From: DAOTVD01 sp034437075
Lineage (GTDB): Bacteria; Chloroflexota; Anaerolineae; Aggregatilineales; J027
Reading direction: 5' to 3'
NCBI GenBank assembly: GCA_034437075.1
Contig: DAOTVD010000294.1
Span: 1 to 7,461, forward strand
Length of the DNA: 7,461 nucleotides
Shown: positions 1-5,753 of the stretch, piece by piece
How the letters are laid out: each line of letters opens with the position of its first letter
Position numbering within the stretch: the first letter of the stretch is position 1
The notes under the pieces: model-generated
Told to the model about the DNA's origin: nothing
What the model saw: the letters and a program-made list of their open reading frames with translations, nothing else
Databases searched by the model: none
Translations under genes and position numbers: made by a program

Positions 1-6
1 AAAATC

Positions 7-567
7 ATGATGATAAACCTTTTCCCCTCAAAATTCCGCACTGTTGGCATCTTGATCTGTGTTTTGCTTGTGCTAACCGTGCCAACTTTTGCCCAAGATG
101 ATGGCATCGTTCGCCCGGTAGACCCCCAAGAGCCACGCGCCGATGGGAGTGTGATTCATCAGGTGCGCACCGGCGACACCTTCCTGAGTATTCTGGCAGC
201 TTATATCGAAGTGTACAACGTCACCGAAGAGGTGGTCTTGTCGCGCAATGATTGGCGCTTTCGGCCCGACTTCATCGCCGCAGGCGAAGAAATCGTCATT
301 TTGCCGCCGGGCTCGGTTGAACCCAGCACGGGCCAACTAACCGGCTCGGGCCAATCGGCGGCTAACCAGCCCGCCCCGGCACAGGCTCAACCCGCTGAAG
401 GCCAAGCAGAGGCCGCACCCTCCGACGCGCCTGCCGAAACTGCCCTTGATCCGGCAGAACTTATCCGACCCGCCACTCCCACGGAGGCCAATGCGCTCAC
501 AGTCCTCACCGAGAGCGACATCGCGGGTCTGACGCCGGTGGAAGCCATTACGCCTTTCGTACCGTGA
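7..567 (+). CDS. Secreted protein with extended LysM-like domain (short paralogue)
   Basis: An exported 186-aa protein of unknown exact role, probably binding the cell wall or another glycan. Residues 1-29 form a signal peptide: a basic stretch (KFR), a hydrophobic core (VGILICVLLVLTVP) and a likely signal peptidase I site after TFA. Residues 49-102 resemble a LysM repeat: 'HQVRTGDTF' opens it, 'GEEIVILPPG' closes it, and a distinctive 'RNDWRF' sits between. Residues 103-160 are a low-complexity Ala/Pro/Gln linker, and a short conserved tail ends in 'TPVEAITPF'. Both the LysM-like part and the tail recur in the next gene, so this is a short paralogue without membrane anchor. The start is ATG at 7 or the adjacent ATG at 10; only six bases precede it, so the ribosome site cannot be judged and a longer N terminus cannot be strictly excluded. 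Its stop overlaps the next start, indicating an operon. LysM families generally bind N-acetylglucosamine polymers; that function is inferred here. Confidence 0.8.
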   Translation: MMINLFPSKFRTVGILICVLLVLTVPTFAQDDGIVRPVDPQEPRADGSVIHQVRTGDTFLSILAAYIEVYNVTEEVVLSRNDWRFRPDFIAAGEEIVILPPGSVEPSTGQLTGSGQSAANQPAPAQAQPAEGQAEAAPSDAPAETALDPAELIRPATPTEANALTVLTESDIAGLTPVEAITPFVP

Positions 568-2045
568 TGCCCATCTCAGTGCGCGCGCTGCGCTATTTTC
601 TATACACACTCGGGTTACTGATCGCTTTCGTGGGCCTATCCCCCGGAGCAGTCATGGCCCAGCAGGTGAACCCTCAAGCACCCGGCCCGAATGGGGAACT
701 GGTGCATGAAGTCCGCCTAAACGATACGCTGCAAGGCATTCTCATTGCCTATCAAACCGCGTATCCCGATTTTCGGCCCCAGTTAACCACTGACAACTTG
801 CTCGAATTGAATGATTGGCGCTTTCCGCCCGATACCATTTTCACGGGTGAACAGATCGTCGTGCTGCCGCCGGGCTCGTTACCTCCCGGCGATGGGCTCG
901 CGGCACCGGGCAATGTCGCCCCGGTAGCCCCACCAGCATCAGAACCAGCCGAGGACGGCGCGGCGCCTGCGGCCCCCCAGGTGCCCCAGGAATCTACGCC
1001 AGGGGAAAATGCCCGAACTCTGACGGCGGCGGAAATCGGCGCTCTTAGCCCTGTGGAGGACATACAGCCCTTCATTGGCCTGAATGCTGGCCCGCCAACA
1101 AGCCCAGAAACAGAGGCACAAACCCCCGACACAGCCGCCGCAGTCAGCCCCGAACAAGCCGCGCCCGAGCCTAGCGCGGCGCCTAGTGCCGGTGCAGATA
1201 TACGGCTAGGCGTAACGATACCCGTTAACCCCGTTACCCAATCTGCCGCCGCTACCGCTGAAGTCGCGCAACCTGCGCAACCCGCCGACCAAAACACGCC
1301 CGAAGCCGATCAAACTGCCGCCGCTACCGCTGAAGTCGCGCAGAGCACGCCCGAGACCGATCAAACTGCCGCCGCTACCGCTGAAGTCGCGCAGAGCACG
1401 CCCGACATGGCCCAAACTGCCGCATCCGAAACGCCGAACGATATGACATCTACGCAAACACCCGTCCCAACGGCGCAGCCAACGACCGAAGTCGCAGTCG
1501 TGGCCTCATCGCGCGATAATGCCGATGACGTGCCTCTAAATTTTGCGGCCACCCAAGGCAACGTTTGCATCACCCTGTTTCAGGATTCCGACCAGAATGC
1601 ACGTCGGTCGGCTGATGAAATACTCCTCGCCGGGGGACGTGTGCAGGTGAACGGCGATGAACACGGCCCAACTACGACAGAAGCCCCGCTGTGTATCTCG
1701 GGCGTTCCCGCGCAACGGGTCGCAGTGAGCGTGCTCCCCCCCGATGGCTTCGGTCTGACAACCGCGCCCCGCTTAGCTGTCTCGGTATTACCAGGGCGCA
1801 CCACCGAAGTGCTATTCGGCGCCGCCGAAGGGGTGGGGCTTGCCCCCGCATCTGCCGCCCTTGCGGAAACCGTCGCCGCTCCGGTACCGCCTGCCATACA
1901 ACCCGCGTCGCGTGCTACCTCCGTAGATGATGACACCTTGCTAGAAACGCTCTTCGGATACAGTGCATTCGTGGCAGTTGGCCTGGCCGTGATCGTCCTG
2001 GGGTTAGGGACAATCGGCGTGCTGTGGCTGCGTTTCGTGCGCTAA
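567..2045 (+). CDS. Membrane-anchored surface protein: LysM-like domain, repeats, SdrD-B-like domain, C-terminal TM
   Basis: A 492-aa exported protein of unknown function. Residues 1-31 are a signal peptide (h-region around YTLGLLIAFVGL, cleavage near VMA|QQ). Residues 45-104 are an extended LysM-like domain ('HEVRLNDTL', 'LNDWRF', 'GEQIVVLPPG'). The conserved tail 'LSPVEDIQPF' (about 160-169) matches the end of the preceding protein. Residues 175-330 are a Pro/Ala/Thr/Gln-rich stalk containing a 17-aa tandem repeat (codons 224-281). Residues 331-420 resemble an SdrD B-like / Cna-B-type beta-sandwich: 'LFQDSDQNARRSADE' is a degenerate form of the family's 'FxDxNxNGxxDxGE', with Cys334 and Cys376 as a possible disulfide. 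Residues 466-489 form one transmembrane helix followed by a very short basic tail. The expected topology is outside the cell, anchored at the C terminus. The start chosen is ATG 567, which overlaps the upstream stop (TGATG); a GTG at 564 is possible. Family assignment of the beta-sandwich is moderate. Confidence 0.8.
   Translation: MPISVRALRYFLYTLGLLIAFVGLSPGAVMAQQVNPQAPGPNGELVHEVRLNDTLQGILIAYQTAYPDFRPQLTTDNLLELNDWRFPPDTIFTGEQIVVLPPGSLPPGDGLAAPGNVAPVAPPASEPAEDGAAPAAPQVPQESTPGENARTLTAAEIGALSPVEDIQPFIGLNAGPPTSPETEAQTPDTAAAVSPEQAAPEPSAAPSAGADIRLGVTIPVNPVTQSAAATAEVAQPAQPADQNTPEADQTAAATAEVAQSTPETDQTAAATAEVAQSTPDMAQTAASETPNDMTSTQTPVPTAQPTTEVAVVASSRDNADDVPLNFAATQGNVCITLFQDSDQNARRSADEILLAGGRVQVNGDEHGPTTTEAPLCISGVPAQRVAVSVLPPDGFGLTTAPRLAVSVLPGRTTEVLFGAAEGVGLAPASAALAETVAAPVPPAIQPASRATSVDDDTLLETLFGYSAFVAVGLAVIVLGLGTIGVLWLRFVR
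1236..1409 (+). repeat. In-frame 51-bp tandem repeat in stalk of surface protein
   Basis: Two adjacent 51-bp units (1308-1358 and 1359-1409) differ at only three of 51 positions, all in the last six bases. Each encodes 17 residues beginning D-Q-T-A-A-A-T-A-E-V-A-Q. An older 72-bp unit at 1236-1307 encodes the same core with a seven-residue-longer end, and a degenerate start of another unit (AQTAASE) follows. Near identity at the DNA level points to recent duplication or slippage. The unit length is a multiple of three, so copy-number changes would alter stalk length and keep the reading frame. Confidence 0.9.
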
Positions 2046-2063
2046 AAGTAACCCAGCAAACAA

Positions 2064-2068
2064 AAGGA
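2064..2068 (+). promoter_or_regulatory. Ribosome binding site deciding the GTG start at 2075
   Basis: AAGGA lies six bases before GTG 2075. This supports the GTG, which directly precedes a hydrophobic export signal, over the upstream in-frame GTG at 2024 that would overlap the previous gene by 22 bp. Confidence 0.6.
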
Positions 2069-2074
2069 TATCGC

Positions 2075-3709
2075 GTGAAAGCCACCATCATACCCGTTTT
2101 TCTCATCCTCCTTCTACTACTGGTCTGTACGACAAATGACCCTGAAACCGAGATCATATTCGTCACTGCCACACCAGAAGCCACCATCGCACCAGCGCAA
2201 CCCGAACCACAAACGGATGCCACGCAAGAAGTCGCCCTGCAACCTTCACCCAGCCCCACTGAAACAACCTTCCCCACGCTGACCCCGCCGCCGTCTTTCC
2301 CGACTGCCACCAGCAGCCCCACGCCCGAAGGCGGCATCAGCCCGACACCGGATATGCCGTCGCCAACGCCCACGGTACTCACGGTGAGCGGCCCTACAAA
2401 CACCCCAGCGGGTTTCCCAACTGCCACACCCAGCCCCACCATCGAGGGCATCCCTAGCCCCACACCCTGGCCGACCCTGACCGCCACCGAGCCCCCGCAA
2501 CTGCCCACCGAGACACCCGGCACGGTCAGTATTCCGACCCGCTTGCCCGGTACAGAGGTCGCGAATGTCGTACCGCCCCCCGCTATCTCGGACTTAGCCC
2601 CGCAACCAGAAGCCTTGCCCATCATCCGCGCTAGCCGATTTGGGGTGCAGATTCACCCCTTCGTAACCAATGAACAATGGGCGAATGCGCTCCGCCTGAC
2701 CGAACAACTCGGGATGGACTGGATCAAATTCCAGATGCCATGGGATATCAGCGAACCCAGCCCCGGCGAATATAGCTTCCAGTACGAACGGCTGGTATTG
2801 CTGGTGCAAGAAGCCCACGCGCAAGGCTTTCGCGTGCTCGTGAGCATCAACCGCGCGCCAGAGTGGGCCCGTCCACCCGGCACCGACCCTTCCACCGAAG
2901 GCCCCCCCGCCGACCCAGCCGCCTTCGCCAACTTTGTGTCGCGCGTCATCAACGACATCAAGCCAGAGTTTATGGAAGCGCTAGAAGTTTGGAACGAACC
3001 AAATCTGGAGCGCGAATGGGTCGGCGTCCCGATGGACGGCGGCACCTACATGCGCTATTTCGAAGCCGCCTACAATGCCGCGCGGGCTATCGACCCAAAC
3101 CTGACCATCGTGACGGCAGGCTTAGCCCCAGTGGGGGATGTCCCTGGCGCGCGCGATGATCGTGTCTTTCTGCGCGAAATGTACGCCGCCGGGCTGAACA
3201 ACTTCCCCAATGCGCGGATTGGTGTGCATCCCTATGGTTGGGCCAATCCGCCCGATGCGCGATGCTGCCACCAGGGCGGTTGGGGGGATGCGCCCCAGTT
3301 CTATATGCTCGAAACCATCGAAGACTATCGCCAGATTGCGCTACAAAGTGGCGACCCGAACCGACAATTCTGGATTACGGAAATCGGCTGGGGTACGTTC
3401 GATGGCGTCGATTTTAATGGCGGCAATAGTACCCCGCCCGAAGAAGCCCAATTTATGTCGCGTATCGACCAGGAAGAACAAGCCATTTGGCTCTTGCAAG
3501 CCATGGAAATCTTGCAGTCCGAACCCTATAACGCCTATGTCGAAAAGATTTTCCTGTGGAATATGAATTTCGCGACAATTGAAAATGCCGTGCGCGACCA
3601 ACTTGAATTGGTCGGGTATAGCTTCTTGGATGCGGGAGGCCGCCCCCGACCGGTGTTCTACTATCTGCTGAACACGCGCAAGTATTACGAGCCAGACTTA
3701 AGGCCCTAA
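2075..3709 (+). CDS. Exported clan GH-A glycoside-hydrolase-like protein with Pro/Thr linker
   Basis: A 544-aa exported protein likely to cleave or bind a polysaccharide outside the cell. Residues 2-17 are strongly hydrophobic and end in LLVC at Cys18, a poor lipobox because Val replaces the usual small residue at -1; it may be a lipoprotein or simply membrane-tethered. Residues about 30-180 are a flexible linker of repeated Pro/Thr/Ser motifs (PSPTP, PTATPSPT). Residues about 187-540 look like a TIM barrel: 'RFGVQIHPF' as an early strand, 'VWNEPNLE' with candidate acid/base Glu308, and 'WITEIGWGT' with candidate nucleophile Glu436. The 128-residue spacing and the N-E-P motif fit clan GH-A; GH39/GH5-like families are the nearest by eye. 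Substrate cannot be read from the sequence. It is the third gene of the operon, 29 bp after the anchored LysM-like protein, which suggests an envelope or exopolysaccharide role. Its stop overlaps that of the convergent manA. Confidence 0.8.
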   Translation: MKATIIPVFLILLLLLVCTTNDPETEIIFVTATPEATIAPAQPEPQTDATQEVALQPSPSPTETTFPTLTPPPSFPTATSSPTPEGGISPTPDMPSPTPTVLTVSGPTNTPAGFPTATPSPTIEGIPSPTPWPTLTATEPPQLPTETPGTVSIPTRLPGTEVANVVPPPAISDLAPQPEALPIIRASRFGVQIHPFVTNEQWANALRLTEQLGMDWIKFQMPWDISEPSPGEYSFQYERLVLLVQEAHAQGFRVLVSINRAPEWARPPGTDPSTEGPPADPAAFANFVSRVINDIKPEFMEALEVWNEPNLEREWVGVPMDGGTYMRYFEAAYNAARAIDPNLTIVTAGLAPVGDVPGARDDRVFLREMYAAGLNNFPNARIGVHPYGWANPPDARCCHQGGWGDAPQFYMLETIEDYRQIALQSGDPNRQFWITEIGWGTFDGVDFNGGNSTPPEEAQFMSRIDQEEQAIWLLQAMEILQSEPYNAYVEKIFLWNMNFATIENAVRDQLELVGYSFLDAGGRPRPVFYYLLNTRKYYEPDLRP

Positions 3710-4665
3710 AGCGTCTGAAAAGCGCGCAAAACAGTACCCTGGCCTGCTAGGGTATATTCTGCCAACTCGGCGGGAATCAAGGCGCTGCGCCCCTGGGGCA
3801 AGTGAACATCTGAAGGCGTACTTTGGATCGTCACCTGGCCTGCAATGCACGTTAACATCTGAAAACGCCCTTCGGTTTGCAGCGCTAACGGCTGGCCATG
3901 TAGCTGATGGCGGGCCGTGCAAAAATACTTGCCCTGGATCAACAAACTACGTGCTTCATCTGCGGTACGCACAATCTGCGGGAGGGTTTCCAGGTTGGCC
4001 ACCTGCACCCCTTTGTCGATATGCAATTCGCGCGGGTGGCCATCCAGCCCCACGCGCCCCCAATCGTACAGACGATAGGTAATATTGCATGACTGCTGTA
4101 TCTCATAGAGCAAAATCCCAGGGCCAATGGCGTGAATCGTATTGGCCGGGATATACAAGACATCGCCCGCTTCCACAGGCGCATACACCAGATGATCTTG
4201 CAGCGTGTTGTTCTGAATGGCCTCGGCCAACTTGGCTTGGGTGGTGCCGGGTTGCACCCCGATCACCAATTGCGCGCCGGGTTCCGCCGCCAGGATAATC
4301 CATGCCTCGGTCTTGCCGCGCGGATGTCCCTCCAAGGCTTGCGCCTGCACATCATCCGGGTGAACTTGCACAGATAGCCAGTCATCCGCGTCCAACAACT
4401 TGGCCAGCAGCGGAAAGCCTTCTGCGGGGTCATAATCCGCCCCTAGCAAGCTCGCACCGAATTGTAAGGCGACATCCGCCACAGTTTGGCCAGCCAAGGC
4501 GCCATTTATGACCACGCTCGTATCATGAATTTCCCAGGCTTCGCCGTAAGGTTCCGCCGTGGGTAAGTGTTTATGCATCACCTCCGCCAGACGCCGCCCG
4601 CCCCACACCTTCACATGCAGCGGCGCATCCAGCAATAAGGGATAGAGTTTGTTTGAAAAGGACAT
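3706..4665 (-). CDS. manA: Class I mannose-6-phosphate isomerase
   Basis: A cytoplasmic zinc enzyme interconverting mannose 6-phosphate and fructose 6-phosphate, linking glycolysis to GDP-mannose and glycan synthesis or to mannose use. At 319 aa it matches the short bacterial class I type. Family landmarks are clear: 'YPLLL' then 'KVWGGRRL' near the N terminus, zinc ligands Gln100 and His102 in 'SVQVHPDD', Glu120 in 'GKTEAW', His178 in 'IPANTIHAIG', and candidate active-site Arg198 in 'TYRLYDWGR'. The frame is open up to 4773, but ATG 4665 is chosen for three reasons: homologues begin just before YPLLL, a promoter lies at 4697-4725 with an expected transcript start near 4690, and the alternative ATG at 4698 falls inside the -10 box. 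The ribosome site is weak. Regulation by the divergent ArsR-type protein is suggested by a palindrome across the promoter. The gene converges on the upstream operon with overlapping stops. Confidence 0.93.
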   Translation of the reverse strand: MSFSNKLYPLLLDAPLHVKVWGGRRLAEVMHKHLPTAEPYGEAWEIHDTSVVINGALAGQTVADVALQFGASLLGADYDPAEGFPLLAKLLDADDWLSVQVHPDDVQAQALEGHPRGKTEAWIILAAEPGAQLVIGVQPGTTQAKLAEAIQNNTLQDHLVYAPVEAGDVLYIPANTIHAIGPGILLYEIQQSCNITYRLYDWGRVGLDGHPRELHIDKGVQVANLETLPQIVRTADEARSLLIQGKYFCTARHQLHGQPLALQTEGRFQMLTCIAGQVTIQSTPSDVHLPQGRSALIPAELAEYTLAGQGTVLRAFQTL

Positions 4666-4696
4666 AAGCCGTTTTGGTGTTCTTTTTTGCCCTATC

Positions 4697-4725
4697 ATTC
4701 TACGGACATTGCCTGCCACTGGCAA
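4697..4725 (-). promoter_or_regulatory. Sigma-70-like promoter of manA
   Basis: Read on the minus strand, TTGCCA (4725-4720) and TAGAAT (4702-4697) are separated by exactly 17 bases; each box matches the consensus at five of six positions. The predicted transcript start near 4690 leaves a leader of about 25 bases before ATG 4665. The -35 box and most of the spacer lie inside the palindrome at 4706-4732. Confidence 0.65.
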
Positions 4726-4732
4726 GCAATGT
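4706..4732. promoter_or_regulatory. 27-bp near-perfect palindrome, candidate operator
   Basis: The arms ACATTGCCTGCC (4706-4717) and GGCAAGCAATGT (4721-4732) flank a 3-base centre and pair at 11 of 12 positions. The palindrome sits in the intergenic region between manA and the ArsR-type gene and covers the manA -35 box and spacer. A bound dimer would block RNA polymerase. Imperfect inverted repeats of about this length are typical ArsR-family operators, so the adjacent regulator is the first candidate to bind. It is not followed by a T-tract, so a terminator is unlikely. Binding is inferred. Confidence 0.6.
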
Positions 4733-4809
4733 GACCTTTCGCCACGCTGTTTATGCCAAATACCACACGACAACCATTCTTACATCCCCGAAAATATGCA
4801 TATATGATC

Positions 4810-4815
4810 AGGAGG
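4810..4815 (+). promoter_or_regulatory. Strong ribosome binding site of the ArsR-type gene
   Basis: A full AGGAGG lies six bases before ATG 4822. It fixes the start there and excludes the in-frame upstream ATG at 4753, which would add 23 residues unlike the family. Confidence 0.85.
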
Positions 4816-4821
4816 AACATT

Positions 4822-5157
4822 ATGCAGGATACATTACGTCATGAGATCGAACTCATGCAAGATCGCATCTGCTATGCCCTAAAAGACCCGACGCGCATCA
4901 TGATTCTCTACTTGCTACATGACCACCCACATTATGTTCACGAATTGGTAGATGAACTGGGCTTGCCACAATCCACCATCTCGCGGCATTTGCAAGTCTT
5001 ACGCCATCGGTCGCTCGTCTCCACGACCCGCCAGGGCCAAGCGATCCGCTATGCCCTAGCGGATAAGCGCATCATTACCTCGCTCGACCTGATGCGCGAT
5101 ATGCTGCGCGGGATGCTACGCGAACAATCCGAACGCCTTGCAGTAGAGGTGTCTTAG
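4822..5157 (+). CDS. ArsR-type winged helix-turn-helix transcriptional regulator
   Basis: A 111-aa cytoplasmic DNA-binding protein, the usual size for the ArsR family. Residues 16-31 (CYALKDPTRIMILYLL) are the characteristic first helices, residues 38-47 form helix 3, the recognition helix is around 50-61 (QSTISRHLQVLR), and the beta-wing runs about 64-78 (LVSTTRQGQAIRYAL). A C-terminal helix (about 85-108) probably makes the dimer. The metal-binding 'ELCVCDL' motif of classical ArsR/SmtB sensors is absent (here HELVDEL), and Cys17 is the only cysteine, so arsenic or soft-metal sensing is unlikely; the signal is unknown. It is divergent from manA with a 156-bp shared region containing an operator-like palindrome, suggesting control of manA and possibly itself. 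A convincing promoter for this gene was not found. Confidence 0.88.
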   Translation: MQDTLRHEIELMQDRICYALKDPTRIMILYLLHDHPHYVHELVDELGLPQSTISRHLQVLRHRSLVSTTRQGQAIRYALADKRIITSLDLMRDMLRGMLREQSERLAVEVS

Positions 5158-5213
5158 GCCCTTTTGCCAGTTGGCTCTCGCATCTGGCCCATAATGCTGC
5201 TACATTTCTGTGC

Positions 5214-5234
5214 TATCTTATCGCTTAGAAGATA
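5214..5234. promoter_or_regulatory. Inverted repeat overlapping possible -10 of the nuclease gene
   Basis: TATCTT (5214-5219) and AAGATA (5229-5234) are perfect six-base inverted arms around a 9-base centre, 14 bases before the nuclease start. The left arm preceded by TGC (5211-5213) looks like an extended -10 element (TGCTATCTT), but there is no good -35 box. It could be an operator or leader hairpin; arms of six bases also arise by chance. Confidence 0.3.
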
Positions 5235-5248
5235 CCTCAAGGTGTAGT

Positions 5249-5752
5249 ATGCGCTTAACACTTACCCTGATATGCCTGGCATTCGCCCTGATGGCCTGTG
5301 CGGAGTTGGATGAGAGCGCCAGCGAGCCGGACAACGACCAACCCGGCGAACGCGCTCTGGTGACGCGGGTGATCGATGGGGATACGATTGAAGTCGAAAT
5401 CGACGGCGTCGGCTATCGTGTGCGTTACATTGGGGTCAACACGCCCGAAAGAGACGAACCATGCTATGGGCCGGCCACTAATCGCAACCGTCAACTGGTC
5501 GAAAATCAGACGGTTCGTTTAGTGCGCGATGAAACCAATACCGATCGGTTTGGCCGTCTATTGCGCTATGTGTATTCTGGCGGCACTTTCGTGAACGAAC
5601 GTCTGGTACAAGATGGCTTCGCCGAAGCAACGCTTTACGAACCAGATGACGAATATCACGAACTGTTCGTGCGCCGCGAGCAAACCGCAGCCGAGGCTAA
5701 CCTAGGATGCCACCCCACAGGCATTTTTGACGATAACACCTACCGACGCTAA
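5249..5752 (+). CDS. Lipoprotein thermonuclease (staphylococcal nuclease-like, SNase fold)
   Basis: A 167-aa extracytoplasmic nuclease predicted to cleave DNA and RNA with calcium, in nutrient scavenging or defence against external DNA. Residues 1-17 are a lipoprotein signal ending in the lipobox LMAC (Cys17), followed by an acidic linker. The SNase domain spans about 34-160. By alignment to the staphylococcal enzyme, Asp45 (in VIDGDTIEV) matches Asp21, Arg59 matches Arg35, Thr65 and Glu67 (in VNTPE) match Thr41 and Glu43, and Arg103 (in DRFGR) matches Arg87, so the catalytic set is present. The metal ligand Asp40 position is Asn64, a substitution I recall as common in bacterial homologues. 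Cys72 and Cys154 may form a disulfide. ATG 5249 is chosen because it starts the lipoprotein signal and has AAGG at 5239-5242; the frame extends to a GTG at 5210. It lies 91 bp after the ArsR-type gene and ends one base before the convergent membrane-protein gene. Confidence 0.9.
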   Translation: MRLTLTLICLAFALMACAELDESASEPDNDQPGERALVTRVIDGDTIEVEIDGVGYRVRYIGVNTPERDEPCYGPATNRNRQLVENQTVRLVRDETNTDRFGRLLRYVYSGGTFVNERLVQDGFAEATLYEPDDEYHELFVRREQTAAEANLGCHPTGIFDDNTYRR

Positions 5753-5753
5753 A

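Noticed and set aside
752..1297. 181-aa open frame on the minus strand
   Set aside because: It is a shadow of the Ala/Pro-rich stalk region, with low-complexity Gly/Ser/Ala content and no independent ribosome site or motif.
1236..1409. CRISPR-like array
   Set aside because: The units are contiguous with no unique spacers, are in frame and encode a protein stalk.
1915..2625. 236-aa open frame on the minus strand
   Set aside because: It is antisense to the end of the surface-protein gene and the Pro/Thr linker of the next gene. Its Gly/Val-rich composition is what the reverse complement of Pro/Thr codons produces, and it has no recognisable domain.
4663..4773. Longer manA N terminus (36 extra residues)
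   Set aside because: The extra sequence does not resemble the family, and it runs through the predicted promoter and palindrome.
4794..4803. Perfect 10-bp palindrome ATATGCATAT
   Set aside because: It could be an operator for autoregulation, but a short AT-rich palindrome is easily found by chance and nothing else supports it.
4779..4808. Possible promoter for the ArsR-type gene (CTTACA, 18 bp, TATGAT)
   Set aside because: The transcript would start near 4815, at the end of the AGGAGG ribosome site, so that strong site would not be transcribed. The -35 match is also weak.
5167..5176. Small hairpin GCCA-GT-TGGC after the ArsR-type stop
   Set aside because: The stem is four base pairs with a two-base loop and no T-tract follows, so it is not a credible terminator.
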